The notes below the pieces were generated by a model. That model saw only the letters and a list, made by a program, of their open reading frames with translations. It searched no databases and was not told the origin of the DNA. From assembly GCA_963971405.1 (NCBI GenBank), contig OZ020491.1, forward strand, positions 28,199,019-28,263,018: a stretch of DNA of 64,000 nucleotides. The letters run 5' to 3'. Position 1 is the stretch's first letter; each line of letters opens with the position of its first letter. Shown here in pieces: positions 43,640 to 55,800 of the stretch. Made by a program: the position numbers and the translations under genes. The stretch comes from Psococerastis gibbosa. Lineage: Eukaryota > Arthropoda > Insecta > Psocodea > Psocidae.

Positions 43640-43990
43640 AATAAGTAGGATGAAAGGACAGCGATGGGAATACAGAGAGTGACGTATACGAAACATCTCC
43701 GAAATACACAACGGAGAACACATAGTCCGGTTTATAAAAGCGCAACGCATAATATGGCTGGGACACGTTGTAAGAATGTCCGACAACCGCATGCCGAACA
43801 AGATGTACAAAGCAAGTATGATAGGAAGACGACTGGCAGGACGTCCTCTAAAACTCTGAAAAGATTAGAAACTGACCCTCGCGAGTTGGGGGTCCTTAGA
43901 TGGTAGAGCGTTGTACAAAACTGAGATGACTGGAGGAGTGTTGTCGAGCAGGCCAAAGCTCATCAAAAGCTGTAGAGCCTGGCCCGTACC
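43640..43990 (+). mobile_element. LINE tail fragment
   Basis: Plus-strand frames read [20 protein letters not shown] then [15 protein letters not shown], the RI.WLGHV.RM...GRP signature of LINE C-termini. Stops follow. Confidence 0.65.
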
Positions 43991-44439
43991 CAAAGGGGGG
44001 GGGGCAAGGGGCCATGGCCCCCCTAATATGACAAATTTTTTTTTTTTAGATAAACTACTAAAATCACTGCGGATGTACCTATCATTTATAAAAAATGTTG
44101 TACTTGGTCACCCCCCCCCCCCCAAATTAAATCCTGGGCGTGCTGTGGAGCCTTAACAAGAAGAAGAAGAAGACAATGTATTATGGAATTAAATAATAAC
44201 TATTTGCATGATTCTCAATGCCGAATCGATTAAATGGCGCATGTATAGGCTACCAGGTAATAACGAGGATACAATTTTAAAAAATGACCATCTTCCTGCA
44301 TAAACAGAGCTTTCCAAATGGTATAATTATGTATGCTACTATGAAAGCGTAGTTAATTATAATGTATGTTGTCAAAACACACGTGCTGTAGGCCACACAA
44401 TACAGTTTCTGTATACGGTAGGCTAGTTACAAATTATTC

Positions 44440-45130
44440 GTATTCATTCCTCTTCTTCGGAGGTCACAATCTCTGCGATTGGTTTGCAGCAACTCCCTGC
44501 ATACCATCCACCAGCTCTCTCGGTCCTGCACCTTCCTCTTCAGCTCATGGTACGTTCTAGCTTTTGCGTCCTCCTTCAGTTGAATTCCTTCTTCGGCCGC
44601 CCTTTTCTATTGGTTTCTTCCATTATGTCCTCAATGATGGTATGTACCAGATTTTTGTGTCTTCTGCCCCACCCATTTCGCTCTTCTGCTTTTTGTATGA
44701 GGTAGCAGCTGTCTCTCTTCTTCTGTATCCACTAGCACTCTTTCGTTGGTCCCTCCAGTTGATCCATAGCAACCTTCTGTAACACCACATTTCAAGCGCT
44801 TCAAGCTTCTTCAGTTCCTAAGAGTAGCTGCTCAGCTTTCGCTACTCCGTGGAACCTCCAGCGCTCTTTAATTCGCCAAGTGGTCACTCCAGCTTATCCG
44901 AAGCAACCGTCTGTAACACCACATTTCAAACGCTTCAAGCCTCTTCAGTTCCTCAGACTAGGTGCTCAATATTCACTACACCGTGGAGTCTCCAGCACTC
45001 TTTCATTCGCCACGCGGGCGCTCCAGCTGACCCGTAGCAACCTTCTGTAACACCACATTTCAAACGCTTCAAGCCTCTTCAGTTTCTGCTACAGCCCAGG
45101 TTTCACATCCATATAATAAGACACTCCATG
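44440..45130 (-). mobile_element. LINE C-terminal fragment with threefold internal tandem repeat
   Basis: The minus strand reads LKKLEALEMWCYRRLLWINW then RDQRK and, downstream, EEEGAGPRELVDGM. The segment encoding EALEMWCYRR.L occurs three times at spacings of about 125 bases (44790, 44925, 45055). Such a tripling is not normal for this protein. Confidence 0.7.
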
Positions 45131-45343
45131 AGCAAGTTTCTAGAGACTGTTTCCTAATCCGTAGTCTTATGCTAACAGATTCCAAGATCTAAGATTTTTA
45201 TTGAAGGCTATTTCGCTTGCTAAAAACTGCTGTTTATTTCCCCTTCTGAGCAATAGTCTTCAGCTATATAGTCTTCCCCAGGTGATTAAAATTGCTTCAT
45301 CCTTAGGAAGGTACTTTACTTTTTCGCGTCCGACAGATGGAGA

Positions 45344-45900
45344 CTAGGCGAATCTTTGGACCCAGTGCGGTGCCGTCTTTACGCCAGCTTCAGTGCAATT
45401 CCAAAAGTCGTCCAGTGTACAGTTGGTTGGGCACAGGGTGCACTGCAGCAGGTGCTCAGTGTCCTGTATTTCTGCTCCGCATTCGCAGGATGTGTCAGGG
45501 GTGTATAGCTGTCCCCACCTGGCTCGGTTCTTCTTTGTAGGTGCGACCCCAGTTCGGAGTTGGTTTAAGGTGGCCCACGTTCTCCAGTCAAGGTCTAGAC
45601 CTGTTGTCTTCGGAGGATTCCCGGGAAACCAGGCAGGTGGCTGAATGGTAGTGCTCAGTAAGAAACCTTTTCTTTTTAGTCTCGGTGGGGGTGGGTCCTC
45701 CGCTTTGTGCATCACGTGTCGTTCGTCAAAGGTCTGTTTAAAGCGCTCGGTGTATTCCGCGGCAGATCTTCGTTTTCGGGAAGTTTCAATGCCTGTGGCT
45801 CTCTGTAGTTTGTCAAGCTGGGTGGGTTTCATACAGCCTGTGATGACCCTGCACGTCTCATTCAAGGCTTAGGAAGGTATATAGATATGATTTCGTCAAG
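45344..45900 (-). mobile_element. LINE C-terminal domain fragment (Jockey-like)
   Basis: The open frame of 173 codons begins MNETCRVITGCMKPTQLDKL. It contains LDLDWRTWATLNQLRTGV, ARWGQL and CECGAEIQDTEHLLQC. This is the standard C-terminal module of Jockey-clade polymerases. Upstream domains are missing. Confidence 0.75.
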
Positions 45901-46262
45901 GAAATTATGTTCTTATACCTATAACAATCTCTGAGTCTGTACAGGTATATGTAACATTGCAAATATTTATTCTATGATATGTAATAGCATATATATTATT
46001 CGAGAAACAAGTGATACTCAAGTAATGTTTCACTGTTGTGACCAAAGCCATGGCGGAAAAGCATAAAAATGACCTAAACCAAATATATGCAGTCCTTGAC
46101 GGAGTGTCCCTCAGGTGTGGGAAGCCATATAAGAACCTGTACAGCTGATCTCAATCTCACAACAGTTGAAATAAGCAGCCACGGTATCTGCAAACGAAAT
46201 AATCTTAGATCTTGGAATCTTTGTTTTTTTTGTTTTTGTTTTTTTAAAGACTATTCGCTTGC

Positions 46263-46410
46263 AAACAATTCAATGAATGTATCCGAATAACCTCTTCAGT
46301 CGCCTTTGTAGGTAATACCTGTGTTGAGTTACGACAGGTCACCGATCGCATGATGTTTAGTGACTCGCACAAGTACGAACAAGCTACCACTATGCCATCA
46401 AAGTCCCTGT
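46263..46410 (-). repeat. Second dispersed SINE-like repeat, copy 1
   Basis: TTCAGTCGCC, GTAGGTAATACC and GACTCGCACAAGT words are shared with 54575-54720. On the minus strand it begins GGACTTTGATGGCATAGTGG, reminiscent of a tRNA box A, but no clear box B was found. Confidence 0.4.
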
Positions 46411-46885
46411 TAACAAAAACCTAAGGATCAGAAAACAGTTTCGGGAAACCTGCGTACGGAGTGCCTTATTATACGAATCTGAAACCTGAATTATAGAAGA
46501 TAAGGAACTAAGGAGGCTATAGAAGCGGTTGAAACTAGGTATTATAGAAGGATGCTTCAGATCGACTGGAGAGACCACGCGACAAATCAAAGAGTGCTTG
46601 AGGTTATTGATGAAGAGAAGCAACAGCTACCTCATATAAAAAGTAGATGAGCAAAAATTGGTGGGGCATTTAGTTGAGACACGAAAATCTGGTACGCACC
46701 ATCCTTTTGGGAGGAACCAATAGAAGACGGTGACCAAAAAAGAAATTCATGGTGAAGGAGGTCCCACCAAGAGCTGAAGAGGAAGGCGCAGGACCAAGAG
46801 AGCTAGATGATGATATGTAGGGAGTTGCTCCCAACCAATCGTTGAGATTGTGACCTTCAGAACAGAGAGAATGCAGATTTAACTT
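46400..46885 (+). mobile_element. LINE C-terminal fragment
   Basis: Plus-strand frames read AVETRYYRRMLQIDWRDHAT, NQRVLEVIDEEKQQLPHIK and KRKAQDQES. It is the same tail type as 44440-45130, on the other strand and without the tripled segment. Confidence 0.7.
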
Positions 46886-46949
46886 GTTTCACTCAGTGTA
46901 TTGCTATTTTAACCAACTTTAAATGAATAAATATTGACTTTTTTTTTGT

Positions 46950-47105
46950 TCTATTGCAAAGCCAATCTAGCGGCGTTATGCGGCTATAAAGCCCTCTCTT
47001 ACACTCAACTAGGAAAGCCCGGGACCGCCTGCTTTACATGCCCTCCAAAGCATGGCCAGAAAATGTAGCTTCAGTGTGTCGAAGTCTGTACCTCTACTCT
47101 ACATG
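46950..47105 (-). repeat. tRNA-derived SINE
   Basis: On the minus strand it carries CATGCTTTGGAGGGCATGTA and the 3' end CGCTAGATTGGC, matching 48145-48400. The tRNA head is eroded. Confidence 0.6.
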
Positions 47106-48020
47106 TCCTGAACTTTCTCATTCATATCCCTTTCTTATAATACACACTCCTGAGATAAAATTAACCAAAGAAAACTATTAACCACAAAGTCGTTGACAAT
47201 GACGAAAATAAACGACTTGCAAGCATCATTAAAAAACAAAAGAAAGAGGCGGAAACCACGAAACAGTGAAAGAAAGCAGACGAAGAAACAAATGACAGAC
47301 AAAAGACGATCGACAGCAAAGATTACGGAAAACATGCCAGACACGGTCGAAAGATTTCTTGACATCAAAATTTGGCAAAGAAAGACGCTGTGTAATATGA
47401 ATCGCTTATGGTATGCCGACTGTTGCTGAGAACAGAGGAAGGCTTTGTTTATAACAGAAGCAGTTATGTGCTGGGAGCTTTGAGTTGTGTGTACAGGGAA
47501 CTTGGATATTTATGGGCGATTTCTGTTTTTTCTCGAAGATTTTGTTGACTCATGAATGCACGGCATTGATATTTTTAATTGCTAGACTTTGACGTGGCAA
47601 TCTGCGCCTTCTGATATATTATACACATGTTTTTACGAGATGGATGAAAATATAAATGAGTTTGGGAATATTTTTACTGCTGACTGTAGGACTATGAGTG
47701 GCTCTGACAGTGGTGGATCCACGGGGAGGGGGTCACAGGGTTGTCATGACCTTCCCCCTAAATACGTAAATTCATAAGTGATAGTAAAATAAATATTAAT
47801 TGAATAAAACTCAACTTTACAACAAAAACCTTTTAAACTTACATACAACTTGTGACTGCCTCCACCCTGAATTTTCCGCTGGATCCGTTTTGGGTTCTGA
47901 AATCTTATCATACCTTTGGGATAGGCTATGCAGAAATTAAAGTATAATAATAAATTAAATAAATGATTTTTATCCTTCTTACAAGATATACATAAATCCC
48001 TTTTCGGCTCTGGCCGATCT
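47106..48020. other. Intergenic, no supported gene
   Basis: Open frames on both strands at 47135-47430 are low-complexity (Lys/Arg-rich one way, Phe/Leu-rich the other) and show no family motif. Confidence 0.4.
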
Positions 48021-48021
48021 G

Positions 48022-48772
48022 CAGGCTGATCATGGCGATTATAATACCGGGGTTATTATAATACCCTGGTATTAAAAATGTAAATAAAATAATTTTATAG
48101 GCAAATGGAAAGTGCTATTCATAATTTGCTTGTTTACAGTTTTAAGACATGTAGTGTAGTGGTAGGGATTCTGACTTTCACCTGAAAGGTTGTTGGTTCG
48201 AGTCCCACACTGGCTACATTTTCTTGCCATGCTTTGGAGGGCATGTAAAGCAGGGGGTCCTGGGCCTTCCTAGTTTAGTGTAAGAGAGGGCTTTATAGCC
48301 CTAACTCCGCTAGGTTGGCTTCGTAATTAAAACAATAAAAATTCGTTATTTATTTTATTTTTATTTTTATTCTATTTATTTAATCCCATGAGTAAATTAA
48401 TACCAATCGTAATGATCAGCCTGCAGCAGGCTGATCATGGCGATTATAATACCGGGGTTTATTTAATCTACTGGTATTAAAAATGTAAACAAGCAAATTT
48501 TGGATACCACTTTCCATTATAAAATTATTTTGTTTACATTATTAATACCAGAGAATTAAATAAACCCCGGTATTATATTCCCCACGATCAGCCTGCTGCA
48601 GCCTGATCGAGGCGATTATAATACCGGTATTTATTTAATCCCCTGGTAATAAAAATGTAAACAAGATACTTTTATAATTGAAAGTGGTATTCAAAATTTC
48701 TTTGTTTACAGTTATAATCCTAGGGTATTTATTTAACCCCGGTATTATAATCGCCTCGATCAGCCTGCTGGT
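48022..48772. mobile_element. Three tandem foldback units joined at CTGCAG
   Basis: Palindromic units at about 48022-48429, 48427-48600 and 48598-48772 each start with a GCTGATC(A/G)(T/A)GGCGATTATA-type end and finish with its complement. Neighbours share a CTGCAG/CTGCTGCAG junction. The first is enlarged by a SINE. Confidence 0.75.
48145..48400 (+). repeat. tRNA-Glu-like SINE inside foldback unit
   Basis: The head GTGTAGTGGTAGGGATTCTG then ACTTTCACCTGAAAGG resembles tRNA-Glu with a TTC anticodon region. Box B is GGTTCGAGTCCC. The body ends CCTAACTCCGCTAGGTTGGC with an AT-rich tail. It is the most complete copy in the window. Confidence 0.7.
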
Positions 48773-49250
48773 GTAGGGAGATTCAAAGCAAGCGCAGACC
48801 CCGCTTTTCTTCTATGGTTTGTATGTTATTAAAAATAAAAAGAACACTTCATTCTTTTCCCGACCACAATATCAACACTCTCGTGTTGCGAATTTTGAAC
48901 CACAATGATGACTATGAACTTTTACTTATCAAATTATTTTCACGTTGCCTGGACGCCATCTTGAAAGCGTTGATTTGTCATAAAAAGGGTAGATTACCAT
49001 TATCGTAGATAATAATAGGGGCTTTTAGTCAGATTTTATTTCATTCCTCTGTGATCAATATTAAGTGAGATATGAATTTTATAAGGTTTTAATGTCTGTG
49101 TCGCGGCGAGTGGGAGGTAGGTAATACCTGTGTACATATTTGCTAATAAATATGGAAGTCTGATCTGAGGATTTCTGATAGTGTAAATAAATAAAAATAA
49201 AAATAAAATAAAATAATGTATTGACTTTATGTATTGGTGTATCTTATCTT
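48773..49250. other. Intergenic, no supported gene
   Basis: AT-rich with (AAAAT)n near 49190. No motif was recognised. Confidence 0.4.
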
Positions 49251-49254
49251 AACA

Positions 49255-49705
49255 TATATATTTCGACTGTCCGTGTGTATGTTCCGGGCCTCCTCTCAAA
49301 CGACTGGACCGATTATGATGAATATTGTTGTGTGTGTTCAAGGAGATTCGAGGATGGTTTACATTAACACTTTCGTCCACTGGAGAATGTTTTTATAATT
49401 TGATTTTGGAATATTTTGCATTGGTGCGTGTACATGGCTGCTGGTACTGCCGACATCAACGGAAATCTAGCGGCAGACTGCGCTACATTTAATTTTCGTT
49501 TATCCGGACAGTTGGCGCTACCATCGCCAACCGACATCAACTGACATCTAGTGGCAGAGTGCGCTACCATTAATTTTCGTTTATCCCGACAGTTGGTGCT
49601 GCGTGTGTTGTATGTGACCACAATTAATTTACATGAGGAGTGGGCGCGAGGCCGAAGGCCACCAGTGGTGGAGGCAGTAGCAGAAGGCTGCGCCGGGAAC
49701 AGTTT
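49255..49705 (+). repeat. Dispersed-type repeat with internal 76-bp tandem duplication
   Basis: CTCTCAAACGACTGGACCGA TTATGATGAA-type text resembles the body of non-autonomous arthropod repeats, possibly Helitron-like. Two similar 76-bp segments (49447-49520 and 49524-49600) both contain TTAATTTTCGTTTATCC. Assignment is tentative. Confidence 0.35.
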
Positions 49706-49739
49706 GTGTATTTATATACAGTATATCGACTGATAATGG

Positions 49740-50765
49740 TCAACTCCGATTTGAACGTCTTTGACTGCTTTTTTAAAAATATACATGCTTTATAGGAACC
49801 TAAACTTGATGTAAATCTTACTTACCAATGCTCTGACCCGTCAGTGTGAAGCCTCCTTTTAGCAATCATCTCAAAAATCTTACCTGCAAAGTGAAAAAAA
49901 TGAAAGTAAAACAATTTATGTTAGTTTAACTAACCTAAATCCTTGTCGCCGTAGTTCTACAACCATCCTGTAGAGGATTCAGGCATGGTCGACAACATTT
50001 CCCCATGCAGCACGGCATAATTGTAGTTAAGTTGTGCGAAAAGCGAGTGCTGCTGAGGAAGGAATTCAAAAACTGTGGCCAATTACCTACAGAGAAGAAA
50101 ACGTAACTGTCGGGCACGTTGCTGACAATAATATCCCACACACAGCAGTGGTCAAGTGAGAAGATTCCCTGCCTGTCGTCAAGTTTAAGCCTCAATGTGT
50201 TACCGAATTTGTTTGCTTTTGCAGTCAGTTTGCTGCAGAGTCATACTAAATGCTATCATGCAAGCAACAGTAAATATTGCCTCTTAATACAATAAGAAAG
50301 ATATCAAAAGGAATGCTGCTGCTACGCTGTTGCTGGAAGTACACGAAAAAGTAAGAGAAATGGAGAGAACATGTGGCGAAAGAAATATGGGAGGAAGGAA
50401 ATCCGACATCTGTTGTGATGAATTCTTTCCTAATGCCGATATCATATTCTTTTTTTCCTCCGAAAGGCATTTCCCTTGTGGAAACAGATGTGTAAATGTA
50501 GAAGCTTTTGCGAAATTTTGCACTCTATCTTTCTGCTGTAATACTTCCTGTCAAACAGGTGCTGTTGATGTTTTATTTGATGAAGATTTGTTTGGCAGTT
50601 ATTTATTGTAGAAATTACTTACTTCAGCCATGGCTCTTTCGCAAATTTGGCTATGTTTATATTTGACACAATATATGTCACTGGTAAACATGAATGGCTT
50701 GTCCTTGTCCTTCATCCTTTACAACGGGATCAAGGACGGCTCCAGCCCATTGTTGTAGTAGTTAG
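49740..50765. other. Unresolved region
   Basis: Short frames on both strands lack family motifs. Splice-like words on the minus strand (donors GTAAGT at about 50626 and 49825) suggest an old gene or transposon, but no connected frame was found. Confidence 0.3.
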
Positions 50766-50767
50766 TT

Positions 50768-51111
50768 AGTGGGGTTCATTTGTGGCGTCATTTTGTAGAT
50801 GGCAGCACCAGATGCAATGATATCAAAGCGTTGATTTTTCCATAAGCCTCAATACTATTTTAAAATGATTTTTAATTACGTATTATTTTAAAGTGATATT
50901 TTTCTATAAATCATGGAGAATATATATATTAAATTATATGCAGCGAAATAAGGTCCAGGCATAGTAAAAATATTATAAAAAATATTAAAAGAATTAATTA
51001 GATGCTAAGAGCTTAGTTTTCGCATGCAAACGGCGGCCATTTTGAATGATATGGATATCGGTTTGTCGTCAGCGAACCTAGTGACCAAAACTGTCCCTAC
51101 AGAACCTCGTT
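50768..51111. mobile_element. MITE with GGGTTC/GAACC ends, second copy
   Basis: Nearly identical to 12824-13148 throughout. It is flanked by GTTAGTG on the left and GTTAGTA on the right, a possible 6-bp target duplication. Confidence 0.65.
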
Positions 51112-51114
51112 AGT

Positions 51115-51265
51115 AGTTGGGGGTCAAAATAGGAAAAACATGTATATATGTTTTTCCTACATGTAGGATTGATTAAATCAGAGCGTAATAAATTAACTTA
51201 CAATAGATTTACTAAATTTTGGGGATAGCTACCCCCCTGCCCCCCCCCCCTGTATCCGTCCATGA
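51115..51265. repeat. Dispersed repeat E
   Basis: TAGGATTGATTAAATCAGAG, TTACAATAGATTTACTAAAT and CCCTGTATCCGTCC match 28160-28335 and 61535-61745. Confidence 0.55.
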
Positions 51266-51289
51266 AAGGTGGTTTACACCGGTGGACCA

Positions 51290-51665
51290 GTATGTCAATG
51301 ATCAAAATTCAAGTGGAAACAATACCAATAATGCCAATGGGGTAGTTGGCAAGAGAGAGTGGCGTATCCACAGAAACGATGAGCTCTACGCGATATACCA
51401 AGAACCTACGATAGTACCCCAAGTCAAGAGAGCCCGTACCAGGTGGCTAGGGCACGTGAAACGAATGCCAGATTATAGGGCAACAATGGCAGCCTTACAC
51501 AAGGTGCCGCAAGGGAGAAGACCTGAAGATGACTGACGAGTGAGACGATCACAGATGGCTGGACAACGTCGAGGAGGATCTGGCGACCATTGGCGTCGAT
51601 GACTGGCGAAGGAGAGCGCAGGATCACGCAGACTGGCGCGATGTGGCAGAGTAGGTCATGGGCCG
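51290..51665 (+). mobile_element. LINE tail fragment
   Basis: Plus-strand frames read DELYAIYQEPTIVPQVKRAR, TRWLGHVKRMPDYRATMAAL and GRRPEDD, then in another frame GGSGDHWRR and AGSRRLARCGR. It is the same family as 59490-59800. Confidence 0.7.
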
Positions 51666-53390
51666 TACCACCAATTGACAGTAAACATTTGTGCCGATTT
51701 TCTAACAATAAATAGGTACCAAGAATAAGCGCCTCAACAACGTTATTGTACATTGTTTTTTGAAAGTGGCGGTATTTTTTAAGTTTTTCATTTTTCATTT
51801 TGAATTTTGAATTTTCATTTTTGGTTAGCCTACATTTTTAAAGTTCTAACTGCAAACTTCATTAACTATTTCATTTAAAAATAGGTTGAGACACTTCCTT
51901 ACTTGCTTCCAACAGTGACCCACCACTGGTTGAATAAGGTGCGGAAACCAGAAATTCAAAAAAATATTTTAATTTGGCGCGAGTGAATGTCCCTTCTCTC
52001 TTATAGACCTACATTGAACTCAATAGCACCGGCTTGAAGGGAGAAATATTATTTCTCTCCTTGATAAATCTCCAATGCTCAAATTTCTGTGTAGCCAGAG
52101 CAGAAGACAAAATCAAAATGGGCGCCATTGTAACCTTATGTCGTCTGCAATTATTCAAATTTGTCGGAGCCGCAATTAGGAACACATTAGTACGGGAGGC
52201 GGGCGATTATCGCCAGTTCTCTCTCATTTAGCGGTGACCCACTAATTTCACACCTGTGGTTACCCCCGAAGACCAACTCGGAAAGTCGAATAGAAAGCTT
52301 TTGGCACAACTTTAAGGTATGGTTTTGGTTTTAGAAAACCCGCACACCCAATAAACAAAATAAACAAAAATTAACAAAAACTTGTTATAACAACCCGAAT
52401 TCGTAAAACCCAAATAATCGTTAAGAAATTAACTTTGTCTAAGAAACCCACTTGTGTTAGTATTGTAATGAGATGCTGGACGATGGATTTGAATAGGCAG
52501 TTGACTGTAACTGATTTTTATGATAAGGTAAGTAAGTCAATAAGTCAAGTAAAAGTAAGTAGGCTAAGTAAGGTATCGTTGTAAGTAATAACATGGCCGT
52601 GCCCAGGGGGATGGTCCATGGAGTCCGGACCACCCCCCCCCCCCAAATACATTTTTGTATGTAAACCTGTATGGTTTGAAGAATTTATACATTAATTGAT
52701 TAATAAATTACGTTAAAAAAATTGTACCCCCCCCCCCCGTAATAAAAACCTGGGCACGGACTTGAGTAATAATATATTTTCACATGAAGCTTTTAATAAT
52801 TGAATTATAGTTAATAATATTTTTCACGTGTCAGTTTAGCTCCCTAGCGACGCCCCTGTAACATCAGGAACAGTCACACCTCACGCACCTACTTCGACCA
52901 CTACTGGTCATATAACATATGAGGTACCAGCCAGTTAAAAGTGCACAAGAGTGATTCAGAATTTTTTTCCAAAACGTTGTAGTAGCCAGAAATCTCCTCA
53001 CGGGCAAGAAAATGCTCAAAAATCAGACTAGAAACTTTCCCTTCCTAAAAATCTATAGAGCAACCCTCAAGAAGAAACCGATGAAGAGTCAAATCCGATC
53101 AATGGCAGGGGGGATTATTTAAATTATTGGGGGCCCGAGTTTGGATTTTTCAGGCGAAGACCTTCAGGAGGGGGGCACAGCGGGGGGTACAGATGAGGAG
53201 GTAGGCTTATAGAGAGGGTGCAAAAAAGGGGGACTGCCACCCGTCTTATGTACCTCGTATAATTAAACTGGCGAGGAGGGTTGGTATTTTCTTTGAAACC
53301 GCTTTCTACAGGTATATGTGGTGTACAGTTTAGTTGAGTAAAATGCCTGGCTTAGGGCTGAGCTTCTCAGTTATGTCTTATGGTCTCAGA
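51666..53390. other. Intergenic, poly-C bearing, no supported gene
   Basis: C tracts at about 52635 and 52727 with CCTGGGCACGGACTTG ends resemble repeat D-type blocks. The frame 52034-52231 shows no motif. Confidence 0.4.
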
Positions 53391-53720
53391 GAGTCAAGGG
53401 TGAAGACGCGAATCCCTAATACAAGTATGCACCGTCTCGTGGTGAGGAAGGAAGCGTGAAATTGGGACTGAAAAGATAAGGGACCCAGTTTGAGCCGGGA
53501 TAAGCGAAAAACACAGCCATTTCTGTACAGGGCACTCCTTTGTCCAGGGGATGGGAAACTGGCCTCGAAGGTGGAGGAACTCAATGAAGAGTCAACGGCA
53601 CAATGATGCAGAAGGCAAAGAGAAACCACTGCATTTCAATGCCCTAGTATAGTCATTATGACTACTATTGCCATGATGATCACCAATCATAGATAGGCAT
53701 TTGAAGAAGAAGAAGAGAGT
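53391..53720 (+). repeat. Probable LINE-tail-like repeat, unassigned
   Basis: Ends in GATGATCACCAATCATAGAT and a GAAGAAGAAGAAG tail. No second copy is present in the window, so assignment is weak. Confidence 0.25.
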
Positions 53721-54570
53721 GGATGCAATGCAACCGATAAAGTACTCCATACAGTTCAGTGCTCTAAGAGCTCTATTTGTGAGCAAGGAGACATTTGCTT
53801 CGCGCCAAAAATATTTATTTGAATTTCTGGAGTCACTCATCAAGCCATGACCAGTCATTGCAAAAACGTATTAGTGGCCCCAAGATTAAATAATGTATTT
53901 GGCGCGCTGGAATGTCCCATCTCTCCTAGATAAAACGATAAGAGCCCTTGCATGGTACAGCGCAGAGAAAAATAGATACAAATATCGTAATAAAAATAAT
54001 TACAAGTGTCAAATGCAATGAATAAAGACAAACGATCTGTCGTGTCAGTAGACAAAAGGAAATAAACATCAACGCGGGGATTATCCAATCTAGAATTCAA
54101 CCAGCGTAACCCATGATTGATGATCATATGATTTGGTTTGTTTTTGATCGAAATTAGTTATGATCACCGGATGGTATCTGCGTGGGTGAGCTATTTAAGA
54201 CCGGTATATAATGGAATACGGTAATAGAGCAGATATAGTGCATTAGCCAAAGTCGTAGGTAGTCTCGGAGAGCTTCGGTAAAGGAGCCCCTAAGATATAC
54301 TATATTATATAAACTAGGCCTATATTATAAAAAAAAATAAAAAAAAATAAAAATAAAATTAATCTATTGCATTTGTTTTAGGCGGGTTTCAAATTTATTG
54401 TTGTTTTCTAGATTTCGAGAATAACATAAATTATTAATAAAATTGTGTTGTGCGTTGTTATGTTTCAATGATACATTTCTTGTCAAAGTCGTTATCTTTA
54501 ATTGCTTTAAATGTAACTTTCCTTTTTATTCTTTTTTTTTTTTTTAAATAAAAAGGTAAATCGCATACAA
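53721..54570. other. Intergenic, no supported gene
   Basis: AT-rich, with short A-rich runs at 54330 and a T run near 54530. Confidence 0.4.
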
Positions 54571-54574
54571 ACAA

Positions 54575-54720
54575 TTTAATGAATGTATCCGATTGACCTA
54601 TTCAGTCGCCTCTGTAGGTTATTTTCCGTGATAAGTACGACACGTCTCCGATTGCATGGCGTGTAAAGACTCGCACAAGTGCAAGCACGTTACCCCCTGG
54701 CCATCGAAGTCGAATAACTT
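54575..54720 (-). repeat. Second dispersed SINE-like repeat, copy 2
   Basis: It matches 46263-46410, including TTCAGTCGCCTCTGTAGGTT and AGACTCGCACAAGTGC. Confidence 0.4.
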
Positions 54721-54776
54721 TTAGAGTTATTTTAGGTTAAATATTGCTAGGTAGGCTGCTTACATATTTATCATCA

Positions 54777-55257
54777 CCTGCAGCCCGATCATGGCGATTT
54801 TAATACCGGGTTAATATAATACCATGTCACGTGATGGTGTTAATTTAATTGTTTAAAATAAATCAACAGCAAATTTCAGAATTTTTTAAATTGTGATGTT
54901 GGCAATACTGAAGAATTGAACGGACGCGAAGCTGCCGTAGCAAATATAAATAGCAAATATCAACACATATTGCCCTAGAAATAAACAAGTTTTAATTTTG
55001 AATTAATATTAAGGATTACAAATAATTTGTCTATATCTAATGCAGAAAAAATGAACAAACTCACCAGAAATATAGCCAAAGATCATTCGATTGTTTGAAT
55101 AGACAAAATTTGAATTAGCACTCATGCGACGATTACCAATATCAAAAATCAAAAAATTCTGGAATTTGCTGTTTATTTATTAAAACAATGAATTAACACC
55201 ATCACTTGACATGGTATTATATTAACACCAGTATTAAAATCGCCATGATCAGGCTGC
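54777..55257. mobile_element. Complete foldback element, uninterrupted
   Basis: It starts CTGCAGCCCGATCATGGCGA and ends CGCCATGATCAGGCTGCAG. Both arms carry the ATACCATGTCACGTGATGG palindrome region. Its 481 bp give the empty reference for 11478-13214. Half of a copy lies at 62165-62425. Confidence 0.75.
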
Positions 55258-55800
55258 AGCAAATATAAGCTGATAGCTATACTTATGAATCAATATGCAT
55301 TTTTTTTTAGCTTTATGGCCCCAACCTCACTCGCGGGCTTCGGACCATCTATTGTCTGAACGGATATATAACTATATTCCTGCACATAGGCGAAAAAATA
55401 TATATAAATTATTCAAACTAACATTTTGAAATCTAATAGAAAGCTACGATATATAGCGTATGTAGCGTCTTTCAAAAGAATATCTAATGTCACTGAAATC
55501 TATTCGGAACGAAAGCTACGAGGAACCCCTAATCGGAGATTTTCTTGTAACCCCTCGTATACAATAGGTGAAAATAGGGACCACCGTAGCATTTTAACGC
55601 CTGAATTCGATCCAACATTGAGTATTCCATGGGCATCTCGCTCCCTCCCCAAATAAATGCGTCGCCTTTTCAATCATTTGGTAACGTCAGCTCGAAATCC
55701 TAACGCCTCCATCGACAATTTCAAAGTCGTAGGTGACATTTGAAACCCGCTTTTTACTCGGTTTATTTCTCACATGTCGTTAAATCCTTAATGCAGGTGG
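55258..55800. other. Intergenic, low-confidence open frame
   Basis: A 76-codon frame (55426-55656) is more GC-balanced than its surroundings but shows no signal peptide, domain or splice context. Confidence 0.3.

Noticed and set aside
47135-47429. Overlapping open frames on both strands
   Set aside because: The composition is low-complexity Lys/Arg or Phe/Leu with no domain, splice or signal evidence.
49811-49892. Minus-strand stretch with splice-like ends reading IFEMIAKRRLHTDGSEHW
   Set aside because: It ends in a stop before the donor in that frame, and the alternative frame needs a shift; too little to call an exon.
50284-50611. Possible relic fourth paralogue exon: ISALGKNSSQQMSD on the minus strand resembles INALGKKTCQQVPD of gene C exon 3
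   Set aside because: The match covers about 14 residues only. The cysteine spacing differs and there is no acceptor, no neighbouring exons and a stop soon before, so chance is as likely.
55426-55656. 76-codon plus-strand open frame
   Set aside because: No signal peptide, domain, conserved start context or splice partner; could be random.
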